64,000 nt of DNA, from NCBI GenBank assembly GCA_030847615.1, contig JAUMIR010000004.1, forward strand, positions 227,830,501 to 227,894,500. The letters are read 5' to 3'. The notes under the pieces were generated by a model. That model did not search any database and had not been told where the DNA came from. It was given only the letters and a program-made list of their open reading frames with translations. Origin of the DNA: Gambelia wislizenii (taxonomy: Eukaryota > Chordata > Lepidosauria > Squamata > Crotaphytidae). Below, in pieces: positions 24,701 through 39,700 of the stretch. The first letter of the stretch is position 1. The number at the start of each line of letters is the position of its first letter. The translations under genes were made by a program, and so were the position numbers.

Positions 24701-27700
24701 TCACACTCAGCTAAGAACTATCTAAACTATAAATGAAAACGTGCTGGAAAACTAATGAATGGCAACTCTTCAACTTTTGAGCAGTGGGAAAGGTGGAGGA
24801 AAACAAAATATCTGATGCTTGCAAGTAAATATCATTTTCCCCTTCAAAGAGTTACATAAATGATTTTTAAAATGTGGAATTTGGCACATGCATAGAAGCC
24901 AGCATGCAGTAAAGCACATTGTATGCACATGTTTTTCCCCTCCACAGTTTAGCTAAAAGCCCATGATAGGGCCCTAAACCACCACCAGGCATTATGATAG
25001 AAACAGGTGCAACACTTACAATCTTCTCCTCATGTATGCTATTGGGTTCTACTGGCATGCTACTGGCATTACTTCCTGAGGGCACAACACAACCAGTGTT
25101 ATGTACCTGAGATGATGGCATGCTCTGCAAAGGTTAAGACACATAAGACATCACACAAAGAAGATACTGACATCAAACCCATGCAAGTTAGTGAGACAGG
25201 TGGTTATCTTATTAAAACAACTGAGGCAAGGAAGGTGAACAGCCCACATTAACTAAAGAAATTAATCTTTCATGGCTTAAAACACAATCTTTGGTGTCTT
25301 TAAAAAACTTGCTGTGGAAAATATGAAACATTTTCCAAATATGATGCCACAGTTTAACAGAAATTGATAAATCAGGACAGATATTTTACACATATCAACA
25401 CATTTAAGCAAAAAACGAACTCCATGCAGGAACGTTTACCAAAGTAGAAAAAACTGATACAGTACATCACTCCAATAGACCAAAAATTTGCACAATTGTC
25501 ATTCAAAATTTCAAATACTCCATGTCACAAATGCAAGCTGCAAGGCAAAGGTCAGAAATGTAGCCAGATTCAGAAAATATAATGTTGCTTTATTACAATT
25601 ACTTACCTCTTTGCTAAGCAGAGGCCGAGTTTCAAGAGAGGTCTTTTTGTTCTCTTCTTTTACTGGCATTAAGGGTTTGAAAAACTTGGGTGGCTGTGGA
25701 GAAAATGCTTTAAATGGGCTGACAGTTGATGCATGTGGATTCTCCGACACATAACCTTTGGAGAATAAAAACACACACAAACACATACGTATACACACAC
25801 ATACAAGATTAGCTATTCTAACATAGCAAAAATAAACCAGTATACAAATGAAAAGAAGATAAGGCATAACAGGATATTGGATCAAAACATTGGTTCTTTA
25901 TGTGCCATGCAATTGGATCATTTGTGGCAATTTTGTTTTATACCTTAAGATAAGATGCTGCGGTTGTAGACAGAAATAGCAGTTGCGATTGGGATACAAC
26001 AGGGAGTCTATACATAAAAATAATGTCAAAATTGGTGGGACTGTGAACATCTTGTAACTTATGGTTCTGCCATGACCCAAACTGATTTCAGGTGTGATTG
26101 CTCAGAAAAGGTACTGTAACAGGGAAGCTATTTGCAATGTTAAGATCCTCTCTAACCAAGAATTCCACTCCATTTGTATTTACATTTCCCCATATGTTTG
26201 ATTTGAACTTATCTGTATTCAACATAGACTGTTAAAAGGAGCAAACATGATCTCTCAGAATTGTTAACCAATTGTTAATCTTGTTACTGGCACCAGCATA
26301 TGGACACTACTGCTGCTGCAGCTTAATATCACAAGGGAAGAATGATGGTGTATTGCAACAGTCTACAAATCCAGCATTAATTTAAACAACTAATTACAGT
26401 ACATGCAGTACAATGTGTCAAATATCTGTTCTCCAATCAGCTATCATGTGTTGACTAAATTGTCACCATTTTTATTCCTCCTCCTCCTCCTCCTTATCAA
26501 TAATAATATCTAAGCCCACCCTGTACTGTAAGAACTCTCTGCAGTTTACAATGAAATTAGTTCAATTTAAAGTTTAAAACTGTAAAAATGGGGGCACCAT
26601 CTTGTTAAAGATTCTAAGAACATATTAAACAGATTTTAAAAGCGAAACATTCTAAACTATGTACATGCACAGATTTGATGAAATCATTAGCCCCAAAGGC
26701 TCTAATAAAAAGCTGTTTTAACTTGGCACCAGAATGAACTAGCACTACTGCTAGTTGGGGCTCCATGGGGAAGGCATTCCACTGTAATGCCAGAGTAGAG
26801 CCATTACTAAAACCTTCTTCCTCTTCTTCCATGTTGTCATGTATCTGCATATATTGCTCCCACTTTTCCAGTCTTGATCCTTGTAACTTCCTCAGGAAAA
26901 TGATAATTTTCCAGTTTATCATACGTAAAGTGCTATGTATATTGATAGAATAATATTTTTATTTTTTTTATCAATCCACATGCAACCAAAATCAGCCAGG
27001 TTTCTCCATTAAGAATTTGAATCTTAGTCTACATTTATTACTTTAAAGATCTGGACAATTTGGCATTGCTGATGTTCTCTTTAAAAAGGCAGAAATCCAC
27101 TTGGAAAGCCAGAAACGAAGTAGCCAGTCCTAACAAGAATGTGTAGACACATAATTTTCTTTGTATTATCCATCCTGCATGAGATACAGTAGTTTATGGA
27201 ACACAGGAAGCAGTCCTCTAATAATCTGTCCATCTAGCTTAGTATACCCTACTTGTACTGACAGTGGCTTTCCAAGGTATCAAAAAGAGGGCTCTCCTTT
27301 GCTGACTCTTGCTGGTAAAAGCTTCTGGAACTGTCTCCCTACAAAAAAAAGCATGCATTCTACTTCTGAGCCATTGTCCCTATGGATTCTGTCTGTTATC
27401 TCCATTCAAATGCTAGTACGTTTGCCAAGAGACAGAAATATAATAATACAGCTCCTGTGTTCAATGGCATTCACTACTTGCCCAATAATTGGTTCTGGAA
27501 CCTGGGGGCACCATCTTGTTAATAAAGTGGGACTTGAACGTTTTAAAAAGAAGTTGTACCTACAGCACATTCTCCATTTGTGTCATTCTATATGATTTAT
27601 TCATAACTGTTTTTAGTCTGACCTTTCTTCAAAGAACTTAAACTGGGATACACAGTTGCACCATTTTATGCTCAAAACAACCCTGTGAGATATATACTGG

Positions 27701-30700
27701 GTGGATAAACCAGTGAGCTTCTTGGCTGTATGAGAAATTGAGCTCAAGCCTTCCTTTTTTAAATTTTACACTCTAACCACTACATCATACAAACTCTCAA
27801 ATGGCTACAAAGGAGAATAGTAACAGGTGGGTGGCTACAATGTCTCTGGCCTTGTCTACACAGCGCAACCCCCCCACACACACCCCAAATCTGGTGTGAT
27901 AAGGCCACACAATGTACAACCATATCCCTGAATCTGGCTCAATAAGGTCACATTATGTATGGTCTTATCCCCAATCTGAGGCAATAAAGACACATGACAT
28001 ACAGGCCTATCTTCACCAAACTTGGGGTATTACCACCTTAACCCACATTTTAAAAACTCACTGTTTGCTCCAGAGTTTGCTGGAAAGGCCAGTGTTTTCA
28101 CCTTGGATGTGGGAGTGCAGGTGGGAGAGAGGCAGGACAAATTGCTGCCTGGCAGGTGCCATTTCCCTTGATGCCCGAGCCAGTTCCCAGCCCAGAACAG
28201 CAAATAAAGGTTTTTCCCTCCTTGGTGTTCCTCTCCATCACCATTCCAGGCTGGGAATTGGCTCAGACATCCAGGGAAATGTGGCACCTGCCAGGCAGCA
28301 ATCTGTCCTGTCTCTGCCAGGGAGCAGCAGACTTGAGCAACCTGCACATGCAGGACACATATACACAATCTATCCGATGTCCCTGCGGAGTGACAGGTAG
28401 TGGGGTGGCTGCAGGGCAGGACTCCATTCAGAGTTTTCCTCCTAGTGTAGACAAGGTGCAGAGCTATTGTTGTGAAGATAACATGTGGGAAGGAAAGAAC
28501 TTTGTGTTCCCTCCTGTGCCTTTTCAAGGAAAGGCACAATGAAAAGTGCAAATAAATATATAGAACTTGTAATGGTCTAAATACAGGACTTTCAGTATAT
28601 GCACATATGCAGTGTAAAGAAAAATGACAGGTTAATCCATTATTTCTTATGGTGCTTTTATGTATTTTTGACTGTTTCTCTAACAAATAAATTTAATAAA
28701 AGTTCTTACTAATACAAAAGCTGACCAACATTATTTGGCAACCTACCCTTAAAAAAAACACCTTCATTTCCAATTAGGAAGGGAAATCCAAGTAGCCATT
28801 CTTTCAAACAGTTTAGGAATGTATGATAAGTCTCCAGTTGGATCTGTCACAGAAACAACTCTAGCAATTTTTTAAAAACACTGAATGAATGCAGACTGAA
28901 TATTTTACACATGCACAAATGTGGCAAATTCCCTTTATAGCATTGATCCTATTTTCACTATTTCATAACAAAAAATTCTGTTTAGTGATCCACTTAAAAC
29001 AGAGTAAAATCTTACCACCAGCATCTTTATTTCTGCGAGGTGATTCTCTGGGTAAAGTACCATAACATGATACATCTTGAAAACTTGAAGAACATTCTAA
29101 TACATCCAGATGACCTTCTGACCAGCCCTAAAGTCAAGACCCGGGGAGGGGAAGGGAAAGAATACGTTAAGCCATGAATCACAGAATCACAGAATTGTAG
29201 AGTTGGAAGAGACCACGAGGGCCATCCAGTCCAACCCCCTGCCATGCAGGAATACACAATCAAACCATCCCTGACAGATGGCCATCCAGCCTCTGTTTAA
29301 AGACCTCCAAGGAAGGAGTCAACAGTGTGATTCGGCAGCTAAAAAGGCCAATGCGATTTTGGGCTGCATCAATAAAAGTATAGTGTCTAGATCAAGGGAA
29401 GTAATAGTGTATAATGTAAACATTTGTATAATGTTTAGAATCATAAAGTAAAAAATTATCCTTAGAGTAATCTGCACATTAAAAAGAAGTTTCATAGACT
29501 GGCTACCAACATTCAGAGTTCTGGCTTTATGACATATTAGAAGTCCTTCACCAAATTGGACCTTTATTTTTTTTAAGTCATTGGATTGGTATGTTAAAGT
29601 TCCCCTGAACATTTCCTGAAGTATAATTAAACACATTTTAATACAGATGTTTCCAGAAATAGTCATGGCATTTACTCAGACTGTTATAGTAAAGTATCTT
29701 TAAGTATAGAACATCATCAACATTCTCTAAGAGCAATAAAAACTAGAGTTTGGGGAGGAAAGACAGAGGGAGTGGGAGACCATACAGACCTTAAGCACCA
29801 TCACTTTTGGTCAGGGCCATCTATCACAGCATTTAAAGTCATTGTTTAAAAATGTATAGGTAAGACTAAAACTATCTAAAACTACTAAGATAGTATTTTT
29901 AGAATTTATTTTGCCTAATAAGAAACAATTCTCTCTTTCCTTTTCTAGTATCATGAATGCTTTGCAGTGTAATCTTGTCCTTGTTTACTCAAAAATATGT
30001 TCCACTAGACACATTGGGGCTTGTTCCATAGTAAATTTGTTTAGGATTACTGTACAGCCTTATTTTGTCAATCTCTGTTACAAAAATATAAAGTACTCAC
30101 TATGGGTGTACAACTTTGTTCCTCCTTATAATCAGAAAATTGTAAAGACAATCTCACTCCATCTATCCATTCTTGGCCTACCTTAATTTTTTTCAACCAG
30201 CAGGTGTATACATTCAATTTCATGCATCAGAATGCTGCCTGACCAGAGTGTATGTAGCATAGATATGCATGCAATAATACATGTGCAAAATACATGCATC
30301 TCTCTCTCGCTATAAATCTGCATATATGTGTGCTATTTCTAGAGTGCTCCTTTCTTTGTAGTATAGTAAACCATTCTCACCTCCACTTCATCCAACCCCA
30401 CCCCTTAAAGAGAAGCACAATGGTAAGTGACTATGATTTTTGGTTTGGGGCAGGATGTGTTATTGGCTAGTGTGTGAGTTCAGTCCCCTCCCCATGATTT
30501 TGGGTGGCTATCCACCCAATAGCATCTCCATTTAAAAGGATGTGCTGTAACCTACCCAGACCACTGCATTTCCAGACCCAGAGTCTGACAGGAGTGTAAG
30601 TATGTGTGCAATTTTTTTTTGACAAATCTTCTGACAGAAGAGTATGTATGCATGCAAACCATCCCTTCTTATCTCAGTTCTCTAATTTTCATTCTAGCAT

Positions 30701-33700
30701 AAGCATTACCTCGCTTCTGTTCCACATCATGTGTGTCAAATGCATGCATTTTTAAAAGTGTATTTTTGAAGGTTTTTTTTTACAAACTTCCCTTCTTGAA
30801 TCTTCTCTCACATTTCCTTGCAGCATAAGCATACCTTTCCTCTCCTCCTCACCAAGCCCAAGATGCTTGCGAATATGTATCAATAGAATGCAATTAAAAG
30901 CATATGTAACATTCTGACAAAGCATGGAATCTCTGATATTGTGAATGGCCCTTGGGGGAATGACCAGCCATATGCACACATTCACAAAATCTGTTTCATC
31001 ACTTATGTCTATAAATGAAAAAGTATTCATTCAGTGGATGCTAGACATTACATCTCTAATCCCTACTATTTTTTAAGGTAAAATGGAGAAACTGCTAGGA
31101 GTTTTTGCAACTGATGATATTTTAAGTACCCTAGCAAACCTCTTCTGCCCTCCCCTTGGCCAACCAAGAAAAATAACTGAAACGATTTCATAAACAGACT
31201 TAAAAGAACCTTTCTGAACTGAACAGAAGTTACAGTACTTGATATTTTCCTATCAGTAATGCTGCATCAAATTCTACATTCCTGTATTAAATCACATACA
31301 GTTCTTTTTCTAATTAATAAGTAATATATGGCTAAAGACAAAAGTTAAGCTTTCTTATACCAGTGATTAAAGAAAAGGCATTTCTATTCTACCACAGCTT
31401 CAAACACTTTATAAGACTACAGCTGTTCCCAATTAACTTTTCTGAATTTCCATACCTTATCTTCATCAAAGCCAGAAAGATCTAATCGACTAGAAGAAAC
31501 CTAAAATACAACAATGAATAGATATAAGCCAAACAAATCCTATCAGAATCTAACCAATTGTTTTGACTGCACATAAGAACCACAGTCCTGTTCAGCTTCA
31601 GCATATAAGGACAAGCATGGCAACAAAACACTCAGGACTTTAACATTCACATACAATTTTCATTTAGGAAAGCATACCACTTAATTACACCTGACAAATG
31701 GCTACTGAATATATTACAAATTCACCTAATATCCCATAATTTCATTTATTTCATTCCTTTATTTATTAAATAAATATATATCACCCTTCATCAAAAGATT
31801 TTCTGTAAGTGGCTTAGAAAGCAACTTAATCGGCTGATTAATCCGAAGGGGGAAAAATCCCTCTCTCAGTTTTAACTTAAACTATTCTTCCAGTTTTTGT
31901 CTTTGTTGCTGATTGCCTCAAATGGCAAATAGAAATCTAATACTGACATCATCGGAGTACCCAATTACTTATTGAAAATACTTCTCCACATATTTGTCTT
32001 TAAACATGAAAGACCATCTTACATTGTGAACATTTGGTGTGCTAATACTCCTCTGTATGTGTCGAGTCTTTGTAGAAAGAGCTTCTTTGATGGTGACTGC
32101 CTGTTTTAAGACAGAAAATGTTAATACAGTTGGCCCTCTGTATCCATGGATTTGGCATCCACGGATTCTACCATCCACGGATTTGGCATCCACGGATTCT
32201 ACCATCCATGGATTTGGCATCCACGGATTCTACCATCCATGGCTTGAAAATATTCAAAAACAAAAATAAAAAAATTCCAAGAAGCAAACCTTGATTTTTG
32301 CCATTTTATATAAGGGACACCATTTTACTATGCCACTGTGTATAATGGGACTTGAGCATCCACGGATTTTGGTATTCATGGGGGGTCCTGGAACCAAACC
32401 CCAGCGGATACCAAGGGCCCACTGTACACCCACATCCACACACTTCCAGTGACAGATGTAGGCAAATAGTAGAGCAATTCTATTCATCCATCTCAGAAAT
32501 AAGCCCCACTATATTATATGGATAAATTCAAGGATAATGCAAAGAGGAATCAGATAAAACTAATGTTATCAGAAGTTAGTTAAAAAATATCACATGAAAA
32601 TATATTTACTCCAATAGTACCAAATGTTTAGGAAGTCTTTGACAATCGTATTTGTATCACAATGCATATAGTATACAATAATTATTTTGGAAATTCAGGA
32701 ATGTTATTGTTATGACAAACGAATCTGCATTTTAAGACTGTTTATTTGAAATATGAAATAAAGATTAATTAAAAAAAGAAAAGAAAAGAAAGAAATAAGC
32801 CCTACTGAGTTCAGTGAGAGTTACTCCAAGGATGGTACGTTTAAGGCAGAAGCCTAAAGATTATTGTAGGAAGAATACACACAATAGTTACCTTTATTTA
32901 TAAAGAGTACAGTAGGACCCCCATATCCATTGGTTCGACCACCACCACCACTTGCTGATACTGAAATCCATGGATAAGAGTGAACATGGGATGGGAGAAG
33001 GGAGATGAGTTCTTTCCACCTCCTCTCCCTTCCCCATTCACTTTCCCTCATCACCACCGCCACCACCACAGCCATCACGGGGGGAGGGAGACAAGATCTC
33101 CCCTCCTGCTCTGCCTTTGCCCCCCCCCCCATAGCCACGGCCGCCACCAGAGCCATCACCATCATGGGGGAAGGGAGAAGGGAGGCAAGATCTCCCCTCC
33201 TCCTTTCACTTCACCTCTCCTCAATAACCACAGCCATCACCGGAGCCATCACAGGGGAAGGGAGAAGGGAGGTGAGATCTCCCCTCCTCCTCTCCCTTCG
33301 CCCCCCCCCCATCATCATTGCCGCCATCGGAGGCGTCATGGGGGAAAGAAGGGAGGTGAGAGCTCTCCTCCTCCTCTCCCTTCCCCATTTGCCCCTGCCA
33401 TCGCCAACCAAGGATAACTGAATCAGCGGATGGTGAATCAGCGGATACGGGGCTCCTACTGTACTCTCTTTTTTAAAAAATTACATAACCAGGTTTTAGC
33501 CAAAATTACAACACTTGACATAACATTACAACATAACTGCATCCTAAAACCAAGTTCACATTAATTCTGTTTACTACATCAGATAAAAGAATAAACAGAT
33601 AAAAAGAAGCAAGAGAACTCTATAATAGTCACAGTTCTATTACAACTAAACTAAGCAGGTGGCTTTTTACTCACTTGTCTTAATCGTTCAAGACTCAAAA

Positions 33701-36700
33701 TATTTTCCACCTGTAACACTCCACGTGTATACTTCTCAATGTAAGTTTCACCATCAGATGTTCCCTCATTTTCATTCTTAGCTGCCATTAGAGCCAGAGT
33801 CTCCCGATCCTCAATTTCTTCTGTGGCCTTAAAAAAAAAGAAAAAAGTTAGATGTATAAAACTGGTATACTGGTACAACACTACCCAGTTTCATTTTACA
33901 CAAAGTCCTCTTCATACTGTCTCAAGCAGTAGTTTGAGCAAGCAGTTTGCGGGTTGTTCTCAAATGTGCCTTTTTCATTTATTGTATTTCTTGATAGAAG
34001 GAAAGTAAAAAAAATTACCTTTGGTATATTTGACACTATTTCATAGGTCACGCCACAGGCATACCATACATTCTTCATGGATATTCTTCGTTTGAGGCTC
34101 TGGGTAAAACTCTAGGGAAAATGCCATTTTTGAACACATGGTAAGCAGCATGCCTAAGTTTACATCTTATTAAAAATGCTAGGAAAAACATCTAATTTTG
34201 AAATGTCTCTGTGTATTTAGTTTTAAGATTACAATTTCTACTGTTTCAAAAGCAATTCATAGTAAAATTTGTGTATTTAGTCTTACGACTTAAATGTGTA
34301 TTTAAGTCTGCAATTTATACTACCGTATGATCCCCATATCTGCAGGGCCTGTACCCATGGTTTCACTTATCCACATCTGAAAAAATATGTTCTCTCTTGT
34401 CATTTTCTAGGTCCTCCAGCATGATTCTATGGTTTGCTTCTGCCAGAAGTTGACCATAGTGTGGCATTGCAGGACCTAGAAATTGTCTAAAGAGGTGTTC
34501 CCTCTAGAAATCACTAGGTCATCCAGCACAACCCTATCGTATACTTGGGCTGGAAGTTGTTCATTTCAATAGGGCTCACTATTATCCACAGTTTCGCATT
34601 TTCCACAGTAAGTCCAGGAAGGGATATATCCCCGGAGATATAGAGGACATACTGTATTTCAAAAGCAATTCATAGTTAAGTTTGCAGTACATTTCTCTTA
34701 AAACACATTTATCAATATCTTCTTAGCAAAAAAATATTGAATAGATAAGCTAAGCAGTTTATATTTGTGTTATTTTACAAGCAGGATTTATTCATATGGT
34801 TTCAGCACACACTTGTCTCTTTAGTTACATGTAAATAGAAATAGAGCACCCTGCTAAAGTACTGCTGCATTTAACAGTTGTGAATCTGCCTGGATAGAAA
34901 ACCACCAGTTGATTCCTTTTCAAGGATGAATATATTATTAAAAAATTATAGGGAGATATATATGCAGTCGGCCCTCCATATCCACAAATTCTGCACCCAC
35001 GAATTCAATCATCCATGGGTTGAAAACATTCCCCTGCCCCACAAAAAAAAAAAAAATTCCAAAAGAGAAACCTTGATTTTTCTATTTTATATAAAGGACA
35101 TCATTTTACTACGCCATTGTATATAATGGGACTTGAGCATCCATGGATTTTGGTATCCACAAGGGATCCTGGAACCAAACCCCAGCAGATACCAAGGGCC
35201 CACTGTACACACACATGTACAAAAGGAAGCAGCAACTGGCTGTTTTTCTTCAGTGAGTTTCCATGTGCCCTAACAGATACATGTGGCTCTACAGAAAACT
35301 GTGGCCTTGACATCTGCATGAAACAAAAGCAAACACTAGTTCTAAAATTACTGAATCTTATGTACTTGGTTAAAAAATTAAAGAAAGAAGCATATTAAAA
35401 TAGCTCACATAAGGCTGTGTAAGACCGTTCAAATTAACAGTGTAACACAATATGAATATAAATGTAGAAAAATAGTCCTACACAGACTATATAGAGTTTG
35501 AAAAATGAAGTTGGATGACAACACTTGACATCACCTGTTCTACTAAAGGTAAACTAGATATCTAGGTGCAAGATGTTGCTACAGTCAACTACACAAACAC
35601 ATAGCAGAAAGAAAGGGTCAAGTATTAAGCAGTTAAAGGAAAAAATATTTTTTTGTCAGGTCAAAGTACAACAATTATTTTGTCACAATGGTATTTACCA
35701 CTGTATAAACTGTATGTCACAAATGAACACATAAGATGACTGCATAGACACAATTCCAGCCTTAGTTTATTATTTCTCACTTCTCTTCCAACTATGATAA
35801 TTAAATGGAAGAGGAATATATGCAAAATATAATACATGAAGCTGAAAGCATACCCAAATTATATGGCTAAGCCCATTACCTGTTTATTGTAAATATTAGC
35901 AGCTATCCTTTTACGTAACACCAGTTCCATTGCAGCTGGATGGCTGAGCTGGACTGTAATCTTAACAATCAAGTAGATTCTCTCATTTTGAGGTGTTACC
36001 CTATTCAAATACACTGAATCATGCACAGAAGAGTCCCAGGCAGCAGTGGCTGAAACCTAAGAGCACAATTCAGTAAAATATGAAAGAAACTAATTTAAAT
36101 TGATCAAGTATTCAAGTAGAGATCTGAAATGCAGAAATGGCTAAACAATTTGCAATTTCATTAACATACTTCAAGTGAAAAAAAGCAACAGCTTCACTGA
36201 AAATCCTGAAGTAAATTTGTTTTAGGAATTGGTTGTAGTGAACCCTCTAAAATACAGAGGAAGTATGTTTACTTTATTCATCTTTTCTTTACCAAATACA
36301 CTCCTGCACAACAATGTATCTGAGGCTTTTTAAACTTGGCGCAGCAGGAATCTTCTCCAGACATACACAACAAAGAGATAGCTACCCACATGTAGAGCCA
36401 TTAAATTAATTTAAAAGCTACCCTGAGGGCATTGCCAGTGGATGGGTGGTATATAATCATTTTATATCATCCTCATCCCCCTCTCCCTTCTAATCATGTT
36501 TGATTTGGATCAAATGGTCTAGATTCACACTTGCAGCAGACCCAATTAATCTGGGGAGAGCTAAGTTACTTATGACTAATAAAGAAAGACAGAAGAACAA
36601 AACATCAGCAACTGAGCAAACTATTTAAATCAGACTTTTTTATACAAATAAAAAAATATTTTTATTGTGGGAAAATCTGTTGACCACTCATGAATTAGAG

Positions 36701-39700
36701 CAAATCAGTGGCCACTTTGTTAAGTGGAAAAACAATAGAATGTACATGCTGGTTCTATAAAAATAAATGAGAGAATAAACATCTGAAATCTGAAACAAGT
36801 GATCTAGTATTAAATGTACTCGACATAAATACAAATTAAATACTTGCACGACAGGCAAACAGAAGAAATGCAGTGACCATAAATCCCACCTAGAATAGAT
36901 TTTTGGTAATTTACCTCATCCTTACTGTGTTTTATGATCGGCAGATAAAAGAATTGACTTCCATGCTCCTTTGGTAGTATTGAATTAACACCTGATGCGT
37001 TTGGACCTATAAGGTGTTCATTGGCACTGAGGTCATCCGCTAACAAAAAGAAAATGAAGTTACAAGACAGCAAGTTCTAGCATTAACGAATTCTATACGC
37101 CATAGTGTCCAGCACAAAAAACATATAGTTAAAACAAATTCTGAAAAATGTAGAAACTTGCATAATTTTGTGACTCTCAAGTTGGCCTAACAAAGGTATT
37201 ATCTTAATATGGATTTCTTTTTGGTCCTTTGCTTTATGTAAGAATTACTTGGTCATGTTTGGAATGTACAATCGTCCCTTCCTATTCGCGGCTTTCCCTT
37301 TTGTGGTTTTGTGTATTTGTGGAAAGCCATCAAGGGTTTGCTCGGCCTTCAGCTCCCCACCAGGGAACACTTGGTTTTGCCTTCATTCCCTGGGGAGGGG
37401 AGCCAAAGGCAAAGCAAACCCCCACGCTGGCTGCATAGCCGCCGAGGGTTTGCTTGGCCTTCAGCTCCCCTCCAGGGAACATGCAGCTTTGCCTTCATTC
37501 GCTGGAGGGGGGGAAGCCCAAGGCAGAGCAAACCTCCGCGCTGGCCACATAGCTGCCGAGGGTTTGCTCAATGTTCAGCTCCACCCCACCCCCCAGAAAG
37601 TGTGGCTTTGTCTTTGTTCCCTGTGGGGGAGCCGAAGGCAGACAAACCCCCACACTGGCCACAAAGCCACCATGGGTTTGCTTGGTCTTCGGCTCCCCCA
37701 CACACATGGAACATGCGGCTTTGCCTTCATTCCCTGTGGGAGGGGGGAAGCTGAATGCAGAGCAATCCCCCGTGCTGGCTGCAAAGCCGCTGAGGGCTTG
37801 CTCGTTCTTCAGCTCCCCCCCCATGGAATGCATGGTTTTGCCTTCATTCCCTGTGGGATGGGGAGCCGAAGGCAGAGCAAACGCTTGCGCTGGCCACAAA
37901 GCCACTGAGGGTTTCCTTGGCCTTCGGCTTCCCCCCCACCCACAGGGAACGAAAGCCAAGGAAACCCCTGGTGCTCGCTGCAAAGCCACACGTTCCCTAT
38001 CGGTGGGGCTTAATTTATTCACAGTTTTTTCAGTTTTGTGGTGGTGCTCTGCCCCAACCCCTGTGAATGGGAAGGGATGACTATACTTTGGAATGTTTCC
38101 ATCTACGTTATGAAAGAACTCTATAACTCAAGCGTTAAGCTTCACTCAACATATTCAATAAGCAAATCCTGAATTTTTAAGAAATCACTTCAAATTTAGG
38201 GGCTTAACACTTATTTTAAACTGTCCATACAGCATAGAACTGCAGTGAGAATTCAAGCTTGCGCTCACTCCAACTTACCATTCAAATCAAGGAACAGTAC
38301 AGGGACATGTGTTTCCATTCCAGAAGGTGGGATCCTAACAATAAGGAAACATCCAAATCAATATAATGAATCTTATATTTGTACAGATATTTTAATGGAA
38401 AACACAATCCAATATAAGAGTAATTCCAATTTGCATCAGTATAGGAGATTGACAAATGAAATCCACAAGAAAAGGTTGCAATGTTTAACTTTTCTTCTTC
38501 AGTCTCACTATGGAGTATAGGGAGGGGAGATTATTTTTTAAAAAGTAAGATAATTTTATCTGCATGAAATATAAAAATGCTACATGCATCTGCTTTCAGG
38601 AAGGACTCATCCCACGCTTTCTGCAAGTGTGCTGAGGACTAAAAAGGCCAATCTGAGATAAACAAGTCCGGTTGCAGAAAGCACAGCAGAGGGTCTCCTT
38701 GGGTGATGTTTCCGGCTTGTGATTCTTTCTGCGTTGTCGTTTCTCTTCAAGACTTGTTTGGCGTGAGTTCTCAAATAAGGCTGAAGCATTGTGGATAGTG
38801 CATCTCCACGCCTCCCAGTGTGAGTCCAGGGTGGACCATTGTTGGTGATCAATTTGGCCAAGCCTGAGATGTTTCAGGGAGTCCTTGTATCGCTTTTTTG
38901 GAGCACCCCTATTACACTGACCCATGGCAAATTCACTGTAGAGCAGTATTTTTGGGAGGCGATGGTCCTCCATCCTAGAAACGTGCCCTGCCCAGTGCAG
39001 CTGTGTTCTCAATATCATGGCCTCAATGCTGGTGATCCCTGCTTGCTCAAGGACAGCAACATTCATCACATAGTCAGTCCAGTGTATATTTAGGATTGTG
39101 CGTAAACAGCGCTGATGAAAGCGTTCGAGGAGTCGTAAGTGTTGGCAATAGGTGACCCATGTTTCAGACCTGTAAAGGAGAATAGACAGTACAATGGCTC
39201 TATACACACTGATTTTTGTGCTTCACCTCAGGTGTTTATTACTCCAGACTGTTTTGTAAAGTCTTCCAAATGCGCTATATGCCTTTGCTAATCTGTGATC
39301 AATCTCTTTGTCAATCTCGGCATCTGAGGAGATGATGCTTCCCAGGTAGGTGAACTGCTGAACGGACTTGAGCACAGATTTGCCGACGGCAATGTGGGGA
39401 TGGTGGTGTTCATCCTGTGGTGCAGGCTGGTAAAGAACTTCCGTTTTCTTAAAGTTGACTTCCAGCCCAAACAGCTTTGCAGCTTTTGCGAAGCAGGATG
39501 TTAGGCGCTGCAGAGCTGCTTCTGTGCGAGCAATAAGGGCAGCAGCAGCAGCGAAGAACAGCTCACGGACTAGATAGTTTAGAGTCTTAGTGCGAGCCCT
39601 CAAATGGCTTAAGTTAAACAAGCTACCATCAGTACGGTAACGTATATAGCTGCCATCTTCTTCTTCAAGCTGTGCCGTAGCCCTTTGGAGCATCATGCTG

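Noticed and set aside
27912..28690. Genes of 160-218 codons on both strands
   Set aside because: They fall within a palindromic transposable element and its flanks and have no family resemblance.
32980..33420. His/Pro/Ser-rich protein genes on both strands
   Set aside because: They are translations of the 87-base tandem units inside a MITE.
37326..37990. CRISPR-like array (regular repeats)
   Set aside because: Units are adjacent 115-base minisatellite copies without unique spacers, in a vertebrate intron.
37229..38080. Protein-coding gene of about 220 codons
   Set aside because: Frames come from a six-unit tandem array inside a MITE, are open on both strands, and the unit length is not a multiple of three.
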